DNA of 64,000 nt from Gammaproteobacteria bacterium. Its GTDB lineage: Bacteria > Pseudomonadota > Gammaproteobacteria > Arenicellales > Poriferihabitantaceae. The position numbers were made by a program, and so were the translations under genes. Positions 34,930 to 46,172 of this stretch are shown here, piece after piece. The stretch spans positions 32,746 to 96,745 of the forward strand of contig JAHEGU010000004.1 of the NCBI GenBank assembly GCA_024644945.1, read 5' to 3'. The notes beneath the pieces are model-generated. The model was given only the letters and a program-made list of their open reading frames with translations, ran no database searches and was not told the origin of the DNA. Each line of letters opens with the position of its first letter. The stretch's first letter is position 1.

Positions 34930-34989
34930 GGTGCTGGGAGCAGATGCATGCACCACCGAAGATCCCGCAATCTCTTTTATGAGGTAAGA

Positions 34990-37900
34990 ATGACAGCACG
35001 GTCTCGACCACCCGAGCAGGGGCTTTATGACCCTAGGTTTGAACATGACGCCTGTGGTGTCGGTTTTATCGCGAGCATCAAGGGTCAAAAGAGCCACGGA
35101 ATAGTCGCTGACGGTCTCAAGATCCTGGATAACCTTACTCATCGAGGTGCAGTGGGTGCTGATCCTAAAGCGGGCGACGGGGCGGGTATGCTGTTGCAAC
35201 TATCCGATCGCTTTTTTCGCGAGGTGGTGGGTTTTGAGCTCCCTGCAGCGGGTCAGTACGCGGTTGGTATGATATTCCTACCGAGAACGCAGGCGGGTCA
35301 GGCAGAGACGCGCGGAATTATCGAGCGTTATATTCTCGACGAGAATCAGGTTCTACTGGGTTGGCGAGACGTGCCGGTCGACAATTCAAATCTCGGAGAC
35401 AGTGTACGTCCAACTGAGCCGCTAATCAGGCAAGTGTTCGTTGGACGCGGAGAAGCTATCGCGGACCAGACGGAATTTGAACGAAAGCTGTTTGTTATTC
35501 GTAAACAGATCGAAAAGCGCATCAGAGAATCGGATATTGAGGGGAAGTCGGATTTTTACATTGCCACAATGTCGTCAAGAATCATCACCTATAAAGGAAT
35601 GCTTTTGGCAGGACAGGTCGGTGAGTATTATCCCGATTTACTGGATGAGCGAATGGAGTCCGCATTGGCGCTGGTGCATCAAAGATTTTCTACCAACACT
35701 TTCCCCACCTGGGATTTAGCTCACCCGTTTCGTTTGATCGCACATAATGGCGAAATCAATACCCTTCGAGGTAACACTAACTGGATGGCTGCTCGCAAGA
35801 GCACAATGTCTTCCAGCATTCTTGGCGATGATCTGGATAAAGTCTGGCCGCTAATCCATGAAGGACAATCCGATTCGGCTGCATTCGACAACGCTCTTGA
35901 ATTGCTGTTGGCAGGGGGATACAGCTTGTCCCATGCCATGATGATGCTCATTCCAGAAGCGTGGAGCAACAATGCCGGAATGGATCCATGCAGACGTGCG
36001 TTCTATGAGTACCACGCTGCGCTGATGGAACCTTGGGATGGTCCGGCAGCGGTCGCGTTTACAGATGGTAGACAGATCGGCGCCACTTTGGACCGCAACG
36101 GATTGCGTCCCGCTCGTTACCTTGTTACGAGCGATGGCATTGTAGTGATGGCGTCAGAAATGGGGGTGCTGGATATACCTGAACATAAGATCATCAAGAA
36201 ATGGAGACTGCAGCCTGGCAAGATGCTTCTGATCGACCTTGAACAAGAGCGCATAATCGACGACGAAGAGCTCAAACAAGAGCTGGCATCGTCACATGAT
36301 TACCAGGGCTGGTTGGACCGCACCCAAATTGAGTTGGCAAATCTGAGACCCGCGGTTGGTGCGATGTCACCGGACAGAGCAACTCTAATCTCAACTCAAA
36401 GGGCATTCGGTTACAGTAAGGAAGATCTTAAATTTTTATTGACTCCCATGGTTGCGCTGGGTCAAGAGGCCATTGGTTCAATGGGTACTGACGTTCCACC
36501 TTCGGCAATGTCAAATAAGAGCAAACATCTATCCACTTACTTCAAGCAAAACTTTGCGCAGGTCACAAATCCACCCATAGATCCTATCCGGGAGGAAATC
36601 GTCATGTCTCTAATGTCACTGATAGGACCGAAGCCTAATTTGCTGGGTCTTGAGGACGGTGGCAAGGATATGCGACTGCATGTCCCGCAACCGGTATTGA
36701 CCAACAACGAGTTGGAAAGAGTCCGACAAATTGAGGACTACACTAATGCTGCTTTCCGAACAAAGACCCTCAGTCTCTGTTATCCGGCCAGTCAGGGGCC
36801 AAAGGGAATGCGTGGCGCGATAATCGCGTTGTGCGAAAAGGCGGAATTGAGAGTCAAACGGGGTTATAACATTCTGATTCTTTCCGATCGAGATATGGAT
36901 GCGGACAACGTGGCGATTCCCGCTCTGCTCGCAACATCAGCAGTCCATCATCACCTGATTACACGCGGACTGCGCACGGAATCGGGTTTGGTAGTGGAGA
37001 CGGGTGCCTGCATGGAAGTTCATCATTTTGCAACGTTAGCAGGTTATGGTGCTGAGGCTATCAATCCTTATGTCGCGTTCGACAGCATTAACCGGATGTT
37101 GCCGAATCTGGATAATTCGCTAAATTTTGAGGACGCACAGAAACGATATATCAATGCTGTGGGTAAAGGGCTCAAGAAAGTCATGTCTAAGATGGGTATC
37201 TCTACTTATCAATCTTATTGCGGCGCCCAAATATTTGATGCCGTAGGCCTGTCTACTAAATTTGTCGAGCAATATTTTTTTGGAACGCACACAGCAATTG
37301 AAGGAATTGGCCTGGAGCAGGTGGCAGCTGAATCATTTAAATGGCATCAGAAAGCGTATGAGGATAAAGCTGGCCCAAGCCAACTAGATGTCGGTGGAGA
37401 ATACGCATATCGTGTGGATGGCGAGTCACATGTGTGGAGCCCGGACACTATCACTAAATTGCAACATGCGACTCGCAGCAACAATGCACAGACCTTCGCT
37501 GAATTCTCTCGCTCTGTCGACCAGCAGGATAAAAAACTCCTCAATTTGCGAGGGTTGTTCGAATTCAACTGGGCAGAATCGTCGGTACCTATCGACCAGG
37601 TAGAGCCGGCCTCGGAAATTGTGAAAAGGTTCTCAACTGGCGCGATGTCATTCGGGTCGATTTCACACGAAGCGCACTCGACTCTGGCAATTGCCATGAA
37701 CCAGATCGGAGGCCGTTCTAATACTGGCGAGGGTGGCGAAGAACCAGAGCGATATAATCCGCTCCCGGATGGGTCAGAAAACCCACAACGATCTGCGATC
37801 AAACAAGTAGCTTCCGGTCGGTTTGGAGTCAGCACAGAGTACCTTGTGAACGCGGATGACTTGCAAATTAAGATGGCTCAGGGAGCGAAGCCTGGAGAAG

Positions 37901-39570
37901 GGGGGCAGCTGCCCGGTCATAAGGTTAACGCGCAGATCGCGTCGGTGCGTCATTCCACGCCTGGAGTGGGTCTGATCTCCCCTCCACCTCACCATGATAT
38001 TTATTCAATAGAAGATCTGGCGCAGCTGATCCACGACCTAAAAAACGTTAATCCTGAGGCGCGAATTTCTGTAAAGCTGGTTTCCGAAGGTGGGGTAGGT
38101 ACTGTCGCAGCAGGTGTTTCCAAGGCGCATGCAGATCACGTCACGATCTCTGGATTTGAAGGCGGAACCGGGGCTAGTCCACTGACGTCAATTAAACATG
38201 CTGGTATTCCCTGGGAAATTGGATTAGCAGAGACCCACCAGACTCTTGTGATGAACAAACTGCGGGGCCGGATTTCGGTGCAGGTTGATGGTGGTCTGCG
38301 TACCGGTAGAGACGTTGTAATTGGCGCACTGCTCGGCGCGGATGAGTTTGGTTTTGCTACTGCTCCGCTTATTGTTGAAGGTTGTATCATGATGCGAAAA
38401 TGCCACCTCAACACTTGCCCGGTTGGCGTTGCCACTCAGGACCCGGTGTTGCGCAAGAAGTTCTCCGGTAAACCGGAGTACCTGGTTAACTATTTCTTCT
38501 TCGTTGCAGAGGAAGTGAGAAATATTATGGGGAAACTCGGCTTTCGCACTTTAAACGAGATGATTGGCAACTCCGATCGAATTAACATGCGTAAAGCGAT
38601 TAATCATTGGAAGGCCAGAGGGCTGGATTACAGCCGGATCCTCGCAAAACCTGATACTGATGCAAGTGTCGCACTATTCAACAGTGAACGACAAAACCAT
38701 GGCCTTGAAAAGGCACTCGATCATGAGCTCATAGAAAAATCCTGGGCGGCCCTGGACCGAAAGGAAAAAGTTGAGTTTGATGTGGCAATCCGCAATGTAA
38801 ATCGTTCTGTAGGGGCGATGTTGTCTGGACGAATTGCCACTCGCTACGGGCATAAGGGTTTACCGGACGACACCATTCTGATTCATGCAAGAGGCACGGC
38901 CGGTCAATCATTTGGTGCCTGGCTAGCACGAGGAGTATCGATAGAATTGGAGGGTGAGGCGAATGATTATGTCGGCAAAGGATTATCAGGTGGACGTTTG
39001 GCAATCCGACCGCCTGTTGGCAGCGGTATAAGTAGTGCTGCCGAAAATATAATTGTTGGAAACACTGTTATGTATGGCGCAATAAGCGGTGAGGCTTATT
39101 TCAGTGGTGTCGCAGGTGAGCGGTTCTGTGTGCGTAATTCTGGAGCTACAGCAGTGGTCGAAGGGGTGGGAGACCATGGATGCGAGTACATGACGGGGGG
39201 CGTGGTGATATGTATAGGACGCACAGGTCGTAATTTCGCAGCCGGCATGTCCGGCGGAATTGCGTACGTGTTAGATGATAATGGGGATTTCAGCGCGCAT
39301 TGTAATCATGAACTAGTTGAACTTCGCCCTGTTTATCCCGATACAGGAATGGCAGATATTGCAGATATGTTGAGCGCAGATGAGACCAGACTGCGTCAGC
39401 TTATTGAAAACCATTTTTCTTACACAGAAAGTGAGGTGGCAAGAAAAATACTTGATAACTGGCAGTATCATTTACCTATGTTTATAAAAGTGATGCCAAC
39501 AGATTACGAAAATGCTCTGATTAAATTGCGGGAAGAGGCTATGCCTACTTTGGAGGTTAGCAATGGGTAA
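34990..39570 (+). CDS. gltB: Glutamate synthase (NADPH) large subunit
   Basis: A 1,526-residue enzyme that turns glutamine and 2-oxoglutarate into two glutamates, working with GltD in ammonia assimilation. Cys22 in [10 protein letters not shown] is the class-II amidotransferase nucleophile, exposed when the 21-residue propeptide is cleaved. Then come the amidotransferase domain (to about 430), the central domain, the FMN-binding synthase domain with the 3Fe-4S cysteines around [15 protein letters not shown], and the C-terminal glycine-rich beta-helix ([11 protein letters not shown]). The frame is open from 34900, but GAGGT four bases before the ATG at 34990 and homology select that start. It overlaps gltD by eight bases. 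Confidence 0.96.
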   Translation: MTARSRPPEQGLYDPRFEHDACGVGFIASIKGQKSHGIVADGLKILDNLTHRGAVGADPKAGDGAGMLLQLSDRFFREVVGFELPAAGQYAVGMIFLPRTQAGQAETRGIIERYILDENQVLLGWRDVPVDNSNLGDSVRPTEPLIRQVFVGRGEAIADQTEFERKLFVIRKQIEKRIRESDIEGKSDFYIATMSSRIITYKGMLLAGQVGEYYPDLLDERMESALALVHQRFSTNTFPTWDLAHPFRLIAHNGEINTLRGNTNWMAARKSTMSSSILGDDLDKVWPLIHEGQSDSAAFDNALELLLAGGYSLSHAMMMLIPEAWSNNAGMDPCRRAFYEYHAALMEPWDGPAAVAFTDGRQIGATLDRNGLRPARYLVTSDGIVVMASEMGVLDIPEHKIIKKWRLQPGKMLLIDLEQERIIDDEELKQELASSHDYQGWLDRTQIELANLRPAVGAMSPDRATLISTQRAFGYSKEDLKFLLTPMVALGQEAIGSMGTDVPPSAMSNKSKHLSTYFKQNFAQVTNPPIDPIREEIVMSLMSLIGPKPNLLGLEDGGKDMRLHVPQPVLTNNELERVRQIEDYTNAAFRTKTLSLCYPASQGPKGMRGAIIALCEKAELRVKRGYNILILSDRDMDADNVAIPALLATSAVHHHLITRGLRTESGLVVETGACMEVHHFATLAGYGAEAINPYVAFDSINRMLPNLDNSLNFEDAQKRYINAVGKGLKKVMSKMGISTYQSYCGAQIFDAVGLSTKFVEQYFFGTHTAIEGIGLEQVAAESFKWHQKAYEDKAGPSQLDVGGEYAYRVDGESHVWSPDTITKLQHATRSNNAQTFAEFSRSVDQQDKKLLNLRGLFEFNWAESSVPIDQVEPASEIVKRFSTGAMSFGSISHEAHSTLAIAMNQIGGRSNTGEGGEEPERYNPLPDGSENPQRSAIKQVASGRFGVSTEYLVNADDLQIKMAQGAKPGEGGQLPGHKVNAQIASVRHSTPGVGLISPPPHHDIYSIEDLAQLIHDLKNVNPEARISVKLVSEGGVGTVAAGVSKAHADHVTISGFEGGTGASPLTSIKHAGIPWEIGLAETHQTLVMNKLRGRISVQVDGGLRTGRDVVIGALLGADEFGFATAPLIVEGCIMMRKCHLNTCPVGVATQDPVLRKKFSGKPEYLVNYFFFVAEEVRNIMGKLGFRTLNEMIGNSDRINMRKAINHWKARGLDYSRILAKPDTDASVALFNSERQNHGLEKALDHELIEKSWAALDRKEKVEFDVAIRNVNRSVGAMLSGRIATRYGHKGLPDDTILIHARGTAGQSFGAWLARGVSIELEGEANDYVGKGLSGGRLAIRPPVGSGISSAAENIIVGNTVMYGAISGEAYFSGVAGERFCVRNSGATAVVEGVGDHGCEYMTGGVVICIGRTGRNFAAGMSGGIAYVLDDNGDFSAHCNHELVELRPVYPDTGMADIADMLSADETRLRQLIENHFSYTESEVARKILDNWQYHLPMFIKVMPTDYENALIKLREEAMPTLEVSNG

Positions 39571-41014
39571 GCCTACAGGATTCATGGAAATCGAGCGCAA
39601 AGAGCGTCACTACCTTCCAGCTAAGCAACGAATCAAAAACTATCAGGAATTTGTAATTAACCTGGGAGATCAGGAATTGAAAGATCAGGGTGCGCGTTGC
39701 ATGGATTGCGGCATACCCTACTGTCACTCCGGTTGCCCGGTTAATAATTTGATACCCGATTGGAATGACTTGGTTTACAACGATGAGTGGGAGCTTGCCA
39801 GCGAGCGCTTACATGCGACTAACAACTTTCCAGAGTTCACCGGCCGCATTTGTCCGGCCCCATGCGAAGCTTCCTGCACATTGAATATCGATGATAATCC
39901 TGTAACTATAAAGACCATAGAATACAGCATAGTTGAGCGAGCATGGCGGGAAGGCTGGATTCAGCCTCACATTCCAAGGCATCGAAGTGGAAAACGAGTA
40001 GCGGTTGTGGGTTCCGGTCCGGCCGGCCTGGCAAGTTCCCAGCAACTGGCACGAGCTGGCCATAGCGTATCTCTGTATGAGAAAGAGGACCGAAGTGGCG
40101 GTCTCTTACGTTATGGAATTCCGGATTTCAAATTGGAAAAGAAGGTGATCGACAGGCGGATGGCGCAGATGAAAGCGGAGGGCGTGCGTTTCCATAGTAA
40201 TACACATATTGGAATTGATCTTCCAGTCAACTACCTGGTGCAAAACTTTGACGCTGTAGTGCTCGCTGGAGGATGTGAGGTGCCCCGCGACCTGTCGGTT
40301 CCCGGCCGCCAATTAGACGGTGTACATTTTGCAATGGATTTCTTACGAACAAATTCGAAAAGAGTTCAAGGTGGTGTTGTCTCTGATTCAGAGTTTATTT
40401 CCGCCCAAGGCAAACATGTCGTTGTGATTGGTGGTGGAGATACCGGTTCAGACTGCATAGGTACTTCTAACCGCCATGGTGCTGCGAGCATAACTCAGAT
40501 TGAAATTCTGTCTCAGCCACCGGAAAAGGAAGAAAAAGCTTTGACTTGGCCGAACTGGCCTCACAAACTTCGAACCTCTTCTTCCCATGAGGAGGGTTGC
40601 AGTCGTTTGTGGGACGTTGTGACGAAGGAATTTATCGGAGATGAGAATGGTAACGTCAAGGCTGTGAAATGCAAGAAGGTGGCTTGGAAATCAATAGATG
40701 GGAGCTGGAAAATGGAAGAAATTCCCGACTCTGATTTTGAGCTCAAAGCTGAGCTGGTAACTCTCGCTATGGGTTTTATTCATCCAGTTTTCCAGGGAAT
40801 GTTGGAGGACTTTGATATTTCCCTTGATGCAAGTGGCAATGTTGATGCCTCGATAGAGGGCGAAAAGGCCTACCACACTAATATTGATGGCGTATTTTCG
40901 GCCGGCGATATGCGCCGCGGGCAGTCTCTAGTTGTATGGGCTATTCGGGAGGGGCGCAAATGTGCAGAAGCGGTAGACAAGTATCTCAGGGAAGACAATA
41001 GTCTTTCTGAGTAA
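39563..41014 (+). CDS. gltD: Glutamate synthase (NADPH) small subunit
   Basis: A 483-residue flavoprotein that takes electrons from NADPH and passes them through FAD and iron-sulfur clusters to GltB. The N-terminal cysteine-rich part ([22 protein letters not shown], then [11 protein letters not shown], within about 45-110) holds two 4Fe-4S clusters. The FAD-binding [17 protein letters not shown] (about 150) and the NADPH-binding [11 protein letters not shown] are clear, and the C-terminal [14 protein letters not shown] closes the FAD site. GGAGG inside gltB is its ribosome site. Confidence 0.96.
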   Translation: MGKPTGFMEIERKERHYLPAKQRIKNYQEFVINLGDQELKDQGARCMDCGIPYCHSGCPVNNLIPDWNDLVYNDEWELASERLHATNNFPEFTGRICPAPCEASCTLNIDDNPVTIKTIEYSIVERAWREGWIQPHIPRHRSGKRVAVVGSGPAGLASSQQLARAGHSVSLYEKEDRSGGLLRYGIPDFKLEKKVIDRRMAQMKAEGVRFHSNTHIGIDLPVNYLVQNFDAVVLAGGCEVPRDLSVPGRQLDGVHFAMDFLRTNSKRVQGGVVSDSEFISAQGKHVVVIGGGDTGSDCIGTSNRHGAASITQIEILSQPPEKEEKALTWPNWPHKLRTSSSHEEGCSRLWDVVTKEFIGDENGNVKAVKCKKVAWKSIDGSWKMEEIPDSDFELKAELVTLAMGFIHPVFQGMLEDFDISLDASGNVDASIEGEKAYHTNIDGVFSAGDMRRGQSLVVWAIREGRKCAEAVDKYLREDNSLSE

Positions 41015-41045
41015 AAATTTATAGTCAAAATAACAGGGCCTTATT

Positions 41046-42104
41046 TTGCTTCCGGCACTAAAAAATGATCGTTTGTTGCGTGCGCTCAAACGACAACCAG
41101 TGGATTGTACGCCTGTTTGGATTATGCGCCAAGCAGGCAGATACCTGCCCGAATACCGGGCTGCTCGTGCCAGAGCGGGCGATTTTCTGACGCTTTGTAA
41201 AACCCCAGAGCTTGCCTGTGAAGTGACTCTGCAGCCAATTCGTCGGTTCCCACTCGATGCGGCCATATTATTTTCAGATATTCTCACTATTCCGGATGCA
41301 ATGGGGCTGGGCCTGTCTTTGAATGAAGGGGTTGGGCCAAAGTTCGCTAATCCAGTGCGGACGCCCGCTGATATTGCAGCACTTCCTGAGCTCGATATCG
41401 ATAAGGATCTTTCGTATGTGACCGATGCGGTAAAACTAATTCGCCGAGAGCTGAATGGTGAAGTCCCTTTAATTGGGTTTGCCGGTAGTCCGTGGACACT
41501 GATGACTTATATGGTCGAGGGCGGCAGTAGTAAAGATTTTTCGCGCGCAAAATCTATTTTATATGATGATCCTGCTTCCGCACACACTTTACTTCAAAAA
41601 GTTACGGCTGCGGTAACTGGCTATCTCAAAGCTCAGGCTGATGCGGGCGCGCAGGCATTAATGGTGTTCGATACTTGGGGCGGTTCGCTTTCATCTGCCG
41701 CTTATCAGGAGTTTTCATTAGCGTATATGCAAAAAATTGTCGCCGCCCTGAAAGCCGATTTCACCACCAAAGATATACCAATTACTCTTTTTACCAAGGG
41801 CGGAGGAAATTGGCTCGAAACAATTGCAGATACTGGGTGTGACGGTTTAGGGCTAGACTGGACAGTTTCAATTTCTGAAGCTTGGCAACGTGTGGGTGAC
41901 CGGGTCGCGCTTCAAGGTAACATGGATCCTTCTGTTTTGTATGCTTCAGCTGACAAAGTGGTTGCAGAAGTTAGCAGAATTATGCGGGAGTTTGGCAATA
42001 GTCCTGGCCATATTTTTAATCTTGGCCACGGCATTCATCCCGGCATCGATCCAGAAAAAGTTGGTGTCTTAGTGGATACAGTTCATAAGGAATCTAGTCG
42101 GTAG
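41046..42104 (+). CDS. hemE: Uroporphyrinogen decarboxylase
   Basis: A 352-residue cytoplasmic enzyme of haem synthesis that removes four carboxyl groups from uroporphyrinogen III. The signature [14 protein letters not shown] is near residue 25, followed by [14 protein letters not shown] with the catalytic Asp, [20 protein letters not shown], and the C-terminal NLGHGIHPG. The start is TTG, because the conserved N-terminus begins there and no ATG is available. It lies 31 bases behind gltD on the same strand. Its 3' end overlaps the convergent DUF1244 gene by eleven bases. Confidence 0.96.
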   Translation: MLPALKNDRLLRALKRQPVDCTPVWIMRQAGRYLPEYRAARARAGDFLTLCKTPELACEVTLQPIRRFPLDAAILFSDILTIPDAMGLGLSLNEGVGPKFANPVRTPADIAALPELDIDKDLSYVTDAVKLIRRELNGEVPLIGFAGSPWTLMTYMVEGGSSKDFSRAKSILYDDPASAHTLLQKVTAAVTGYLKAQADAGAQALMVFDTWGGSLSSAAYQEFSLAYMQKIVAALKADFTTKDIPITLFTKGGGNWLETIADTGCDGLGLDWTVSISEAWQRVGDRVALQGNMDPSVLYASADKVVAEVSRIMREFGNSPGHIFNLGHGIHPGIDPEKVGVLVDTVHKESSR

Positions 42105-42420
42105 CTTTCTTCTGGGCATGTTCAAATTCGCTAAGCTGAGCTTCAGTAGCCTCGGCCTGGAATCTTTCCTTGTACACAGAGTAAGGCATGCCGTACACCA
42201 GTTCACGAGCTTGATCATAATCTAACTCAATGCTGTGCTCGGCTGCTTCAGACACATACCATTTGGAGAAGCAGTTTCTGCAAAAATATGCCAGATTCAT
42301 CAGATCAATATTCTGCACCTCGGGGTAGTTTTGCAGGTGCTGAATGAGTTTGCGGAACAGGGCTGCCTCAATCTCAGTACGGTCAGAAGCTGGAATTTCA
42401 GGTAATGGGGAATTGCGCAT
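42094..42420 (-). CDS. DUF1244 family protein
   Basis: A 108-residue protein that I recognise as DUF1244 from the core [18 protein letters not shown] followed by [22 protein letters not shown] and a C-terminal [10 protein letters not shown]. The paired cysteines in CRNC could bind metal, but no function is established. It is widespread in proteobacteria as a single-copy short protein. Here it is convergent with and overlaps the end of hemE, so its promoter must lie in the 533-base gap to the right. Confidence 0.85.
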   Translation of the reverse strand: MRNSPLPEIPASDRTEIEAALFRKLIQHLQNYPEVQNIDLMNLAYFCRNCFSKWYVSEAAEHSIELDYDQARELVYGMPYSVYKERFQAEATEAQLSEFEHAQKKATD

Positions 42421-42953
42421 AATTATATTCGGTTGTTTAAGCTCGCTGGCTCGCGATTATATCGTCTTGGTCGTATTGCATAAGATATTATGCGTATCGA
42501 AACTTTACTATATCTACCAGAATTGCTGCAAAAGTTACAACCTAGAAGGTCACTTCGCCCACAGGAATAATCCCATTATCGAACAGTGTCAGGAGCGCCA
42601 TGGGGGCGCTCTTCGGAGAGCAACATTATTCCCGCTGTAAATAGTATAAACGGACCAATAACTTCCCTCATCCGATTTTTTCTAGAAAAGCTGCCACCTT
42701 GTCACCTAACCAGATCTTAAGCGGGTCTTCGGTAAATAGAGCGAGGGCCATTGAGGCGCCCGCTGGCACGCATCTAGTTGAACGATCAGTATTTTGGGAA
42801 CCTGGTAGAATGAAAAATGGCGCGGACTACCTTATAGAGTGAGTGCTGGTGCAACAAGAGCCCCCGGCAGCGAGCAAACTGACAGGCAATCAAAACAGCC
42901 CCCCGCGTTTGATATACTCCGAAACCCCTTGCAAAGACATATTCACACCGTAA
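42421..42953. other. Long intergenic region before kdsD
   Basis: No gene is supported in this 533-base gap. It should contain the leftward promoter of the DUF1244 gene and contains the kdsD promoter (42910-42918). A GC-rich hairpin, GAGCGCC-ATGGG-GGCGCTC (42593-42611), has no T-run on either strand and so is not an ordinary terminator. A plus-strand frame at 42344-42640 has no family features and is probably chance. Confidence 0.5.
42910..42918 (+). promoter_or_regulatory. kdsD promoter, extended -10
   Basis: TGATATACT matches the extended -10 form (TG-n-TATACT). No strong -35 is present. The predicted start near 42925 gives a leader of about 30 bases before the kdsD ATG. The nine bases are the same as in the argG promoter. 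Confidence 0.55.
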
Positions 42954-43955
42954 ATGTCCTCTTCCTCATCAATCGATAAAGCCGCTGAATTCGCTCGTGC
43001 GGTGGTGCAGATCGAAATGGATGCAATTCGAGCCCTACTAGAGCGTATTGATAGAAGATTCGAGCACGCATGTGAGATGATTCTTGCCTGCAGTGGCCGT
43101 GTAGTGGTGATTGGCATGGGCAAATCAGGACATATCGGAGGAAAAATAGCGTCGACACTGGCGAGCACTGGTACCCCGTCATTTTTTGTGCATCCTGGAG
43201 AGGCTAGCCACGGTGATCTTGGGATGATTACACCGGATGACCTGGTGGTGGTGATATCGAATTCGGGTGAGACAACGGAAGTGATCACGATCCTTCCGAT
43301 TGTGAAACGAATTGGCAGCGGCCTGGTTGTATTCACTGGGAATCCAGATTCCACATTGGCGCGACAGGCTGACGTCTGTCTCGATATAAGCGTTGCACAG
43401 GAAGCTTGTCCGCACAACCTGGCACCAACTGCCAGTACTACTGCAACGCTGGTTATGGGAGATGCTTTGGCCGTGTCGGTACAAAAGCTTAGAGGATTCT
43501 CCGAGCTGGATTTTGCTCGCACACACCCTGGTGGAACTCTAGGTAAACGTCTACTACTGTTTGCCTCGGACCTGATGCATCGCGGTGATCAACTTCCGCT
43601 GGTGGGGGATAAAGCCAGTTTGCAAGACCTGCTGATTGAGATGTCCTCAAAGTCATTGGGGATGGCGGGTGTGATTGATGAACGGGGAAAATTATTAGGA
43701 ATGTTTACTGATGGGGATCTACGACGGACGTTGAACAGTGGAGTAGATATTTATAATAGTCGCGCCATCGATGTGGTGAATAGCGATCCTTATACTATTG
43801 GGCCAGACACTCTGGCAGCTGAGATCGTAAAGATAATGCGTGACTATGCGCAGCAAGGCCCACATGCTATCAACTGCGTATTTGTAGTAGATAAAGAAGG
43901 CGTGGTAATCGGTGCATTGAATACCCACGATCTGTTACGAGCAGGTGTTATTTAA
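42954..43955 (+). CDS. kdsD: D-arabinose 5-phosphate isomerase
   Basis: A 333-residue SIS-domain isomerase that makes arabinose 5-phosphate, the first step to the LPS sugar Kdo. The SIS domain (about 35-175) shows VIGMGKSGHIGGKIASTLASTGTPSFFVHPGEASHGDLGMI and ISNSGETTE; two CBS motifs (about 205-330) follow. The lone downstream LPS-transport genes make KdsD a better call than GutQ. In E. coli kdsC follows kdsD, but here lptC starts three bases after the stop, so the Kdo-8-phosphate phosphatase must be encoded elsewhere. Confidence 0.94.
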   Translation: MSSSSSIDKAAEFARAVVQIEMDAIRALLERIDRRFEHACEMILACSGRVVVIGMGKSGHIGGKIASTLASTGTPSFFVHPGEASHGDLGMITPDDLVVVISNSGETTEVITILPIVKRIGSGLVVFTGNPDSTLARQADVCLDISVAQEACPHNLAPTASTTATLVMGDALAVSVQKLRGFSELDFARTHPGGTLGKRLLLFASDLMHRGDQLPLVGDKASLQDLLIEMSSKSLGMAGVIDERGKLLGMFTDGDLRRTLNSGVDIYNSRAIDVVNSDPYTIGPDTLAAEIVKIMRDYAQQGPHAINCVFVVDKEGVVIGALNTHDLLRAGVI

Positions 43956-43958
43956 AGC

Positions 43959-44399
43959 ATGTTCGAGTTAAAGCAGAATATCATCTTGATTGCGGTGTTT
44001 ATTGCATTGCTGGGACTTTCTGTTTGGTTTCAATTTGGGCTGTTAGAAACGCCCGTATCCGAACTCTCAGAAGAGGAAAAGAACGCGGCTGACTACTATA
44101 TCGAGAATTTTGTATCAACAGGGATGGATGCAGACGGAAAGAAATACGAGTTGAGAGCAGATCGTATGGTTCACTATCCGCATGGCGACAGGGCGCTTTT
44201 AGACAAACCTCATTTGGTGCAGTACGATCTTGATCAGACCCCGCGCCATATCTACGCTGATTCAGGGTGGCTATACAACAGCATTTCCAGAGTTCTTTTG
44301 ACAGGCAATGTACGCGTAGTACAGAGTCGAACGGGCACTGCAGGTGGCGTATCCATGGGTGAAAAAATGGTTGTTCATCTCAATGATCGTGGCGGCTAA
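43959..44399 (+). CDS. lptC: LPS export protein LptC, short form
   Basis: A 146-residue bitopic inner-membrane protein. One N-terminal helix (about 8-28) is followed by a periplasmic beta-jellyroll segment: GKKYELRADRMVHYP, LDKPHLVQYD, WLYNSISRVLLTGNVRVVQ. LptC takes LPS from LptB2FG and hands it to LptA. E. coli LptC has 191 residues; here the reading frame stops after VVHLNDRGG, about 45 residues short, and the region behind it does not continue the fold in any frame I checked. It may be a naturally short form or a truncated one. It lies between kdsD and lptA. Confidence 0.82.
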   Translation: MFELKQNIILIAVFIALLGLSVWFQFGLLETPVSELSEEEKNAADYYIENFVSTGMDADGKKYELRADRMVHYPHGDRALLDKPHLVQYDLDQTPRHIYADSGWLYNSISRVLLTGNVRVVQSRTGTAGGVSMGEKMVVHLNDRGG

Positions 44400-44487
44400 G
44401 AAAAATGTCTGTTTCAGGCAGTATTCATTGATAATTGAGACCATATTAAACTGCTTTAAAAGTGAAGGTAGAAAGAGACTTATTAGA

Positions 44488-45093
44488 ATGTTAAATAGAA
44501 TTTTTTTTATGGTTGTAATGACCATATTCGTCGCCAATGTATATGCCCTCGATAGCGATCAGGATCAGCCAGCAACCCTTGAGGCAGATGACTTTGAACT
44601 CGATCTAAGAACTGGAGTGAGGATCTATCGAGGCAACGTTCTGTTTCGGCAGGGAAGTATTCGTCTTGAATGCGATGAGTTGGTTACCTACTTCAATGAT
44701 GACGATGAGCTCGACAAAGCAGTCTGCTCCGGCGATCCTGGAAAGTTCAAACAGCGACCCGAAAATTCGGAGGAAGACATGATTGGCAAGGCCAGGGTAA
44801 TTACACTTGATCAAGTGGCAGAATTGGTGATCATGAAGAGTCGAGCCGATATTACGCAAGGTGGAACGCGCCTCACTGGTCGACTGTTAACCTATAATCT
44901 GGCCACCGAGAAAGTCGTAGTTAAAGGTGGTTCAGACAGTCAAACAAAAACCACCACAAATACTCCCTCTGAATCTACGACCACGGAAGAATCGGCCGCG
45001 ACAAATGAAGAGCAGGCTGCAACCGCTGAGGAGTCGACCACTAACGCACGCCCAACAATTATCATTCAGCCAAGAAAAAAGAAAAAAAATTAG
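44488..45093 (+). CDS. lptA: LPS transport periplasmic protein LptA
   Basis: A 201-residue periplasmic protein. The signal peptide MLNRIFFMVVMTIFVANVYA ends at residue 20, and the OstA-like beta-jellyroll follows (about 25-145: ATLEADDFELDLRTGVRIYRGNV, IRLECDELVTYF, RADITQGGTRLTGRLLTYNL). Subunits stack to form the bridge that carries LPS to LptD. The frame is open from 44344, but only the ATG at 44488 starts a signal peptide. The C-terminal 55 residues are Thr/Ser/Glu-rich low complexity ending in a lysine run, unlike the compact E. coli protein. Confidence 0.88.
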   Translation: MLNRIFFMVVMTIFVANVYALDSDQDQPATLEADDFELDLRTGVRIYRGNVLFRQGSIRLECDELVTYFNDDDELDKAVCSGDPGKFKQRPENSEEDMIGKARVITLDQVAELVIMKSRADITQGGTRLTGRLLTYNLATEKVVVKGGSDSQTKTTTNTPSESTTTEESAATNEEQAATAEESTTNARPTIIIQPRKKKKN

Positions 45094-45144
45094 GCGGCAG
45101 TAATTAACTAGTTTAAACGAAACAGCAAGAACTGTAAGCACGGC

Positions 45145-45870
45145 ATGCGAACCCTTACCGCAAAATCACTGGTAAAAAGTTACAAAAACAATGTCATTGT
45201 GAATGGGGTAGACCTTGTGGTCAATGACAATGAAGTTGTGGGGTTACTTGGAGCGAATGGGGCCGGCAAAACCACGTGTTTTAATATGATTATTGGATTA
45301 GTTCGGGAGACGGATGGAAAGATATTCCTTGAGGATGAGGATATAACCGGCCTGCCAATGCACGAACGTGCGAGATTAGGTATCGGTTATTTACCTCAGG
45401 AGCATTCGGTATTTCGAAAACTAACCGCGGAAGAGAATATTCTGGCAGTTCTGGAGACTATTGGTAAACATGATGCTGAAGACAGAAGTCGGATTAGTCA
45501 AACTCTTCTTGAGGAGTTTGGTATCTATCATCTCAGGGATAAGCTTACTATTCAGCTTTCAGGAGGGGAGCAGCGGCGGGTGGAGATTGCAAGAGCGCTC
45601 GCTCTAGAGCCATCGTTTATACTCCTCGACGAACCCTTTGCAGGAGTGGATCCTATCGCAGTGAAAGAAATTCAGCATATTATTACTGTGCTTAAGGAGC
45701 GGGGTATAGGCGTCCTCATTACTGATCATAATGTAAGGGAGACCCTTGGGATTTGCGATCGTGCCTACATCCTGCACCGGGGAGAGGTGCTAATCTCAGG
45801 ACCCCCGGAAACAATCATGCAACACGAGCGGGCGAGAGAAGTCTATCTGGGTCAGGACTTCCGAATGTAG
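45145..45870 (+). CDS. lptB: LPS export ABC transporter ATPase LptB
   Basis: A 241-residue ATPase of the LPS extractor LptB2FG. Walker A is GANGAGKTT (36-44), the Q-loop is in GYLPQEHSVF, the signature is LSGGEQRR, Walker B is ILLDEPFAGVDP, and the H-loop is ITDHNVRE. The branch shared with the amino acid ATPase LivF is excluded by the LptA/LptC neighbours. It follows lptA by 51 bases. lptF and lptG are usually encoded elsewhere and are not in the window. Confidence 0.96.
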   Translation: MRTLTAKSLVKSYKNNVIVNGVDLVVNDNEVVGLLGANGAGKTTCFNMIIGLVRETDGKIFLEDEDITGLPMHERARLGIGYLPQEHSVFRKLTAEENILAVLETIGKHDAEDRSRISQTLLEEFGIYHLRDKLTIQLSGGEQRRVEIARALALEPSFILLDEPFAGVDPIAVKEIQHIITVLKERGIGVLITDHNVRETLGICDRAYILHRGEVLISGPPETIMQHERAREVYLGQDFRM

Positions 45871-46172
45871 GTAAAGCGCATGTGTGGCAACTCGTTTACG
45901 TCAAGCTAATTGGTAAACTAGTTAGTTAAGTGCTTTAAGAAGACGTCATCTGGAAATCGGAGAGCTCGAAGAGAGCCTAAAGAGCCTTTGCAACTTGCTG
46001 CGTCATACCTATTCCATGGCCTTGTGTGCCCGATTTACAACGCAGGTCGACACACCCCCGACGCTAACTAAGAACTATAACACAAATCCTAGGACTCTTG
46101 GCTTTACTGCCAGACTTACCCCTTAACTGGAATTTGGGTAAAATGGGTTCCTAATGATATACGCAGCCTTGG
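45871..46172. other. Intergenic region before rpoN
   Basis: No gene is recognisable in these 302 bases. Two inverted repeats stand out: GTTTAC/GTAAAC with a 13-base loop (45894-45918) just behind lptB, and TTACCC/GGGTAA (46116-46141) overlapping a TAAAAT that could be the -10 of rpoN. The middle is unstructured to the eye, apart from a duplicated AGAGCC. Confidence 0.45.

Noticed and set aside
42890-43522. Minus-strand frame of 210 codons over kdsD
   Set aside because: KdsD is unmistakable in the opposite frame; the serine/isoleucine-rich translation of the shadow is an artefact.
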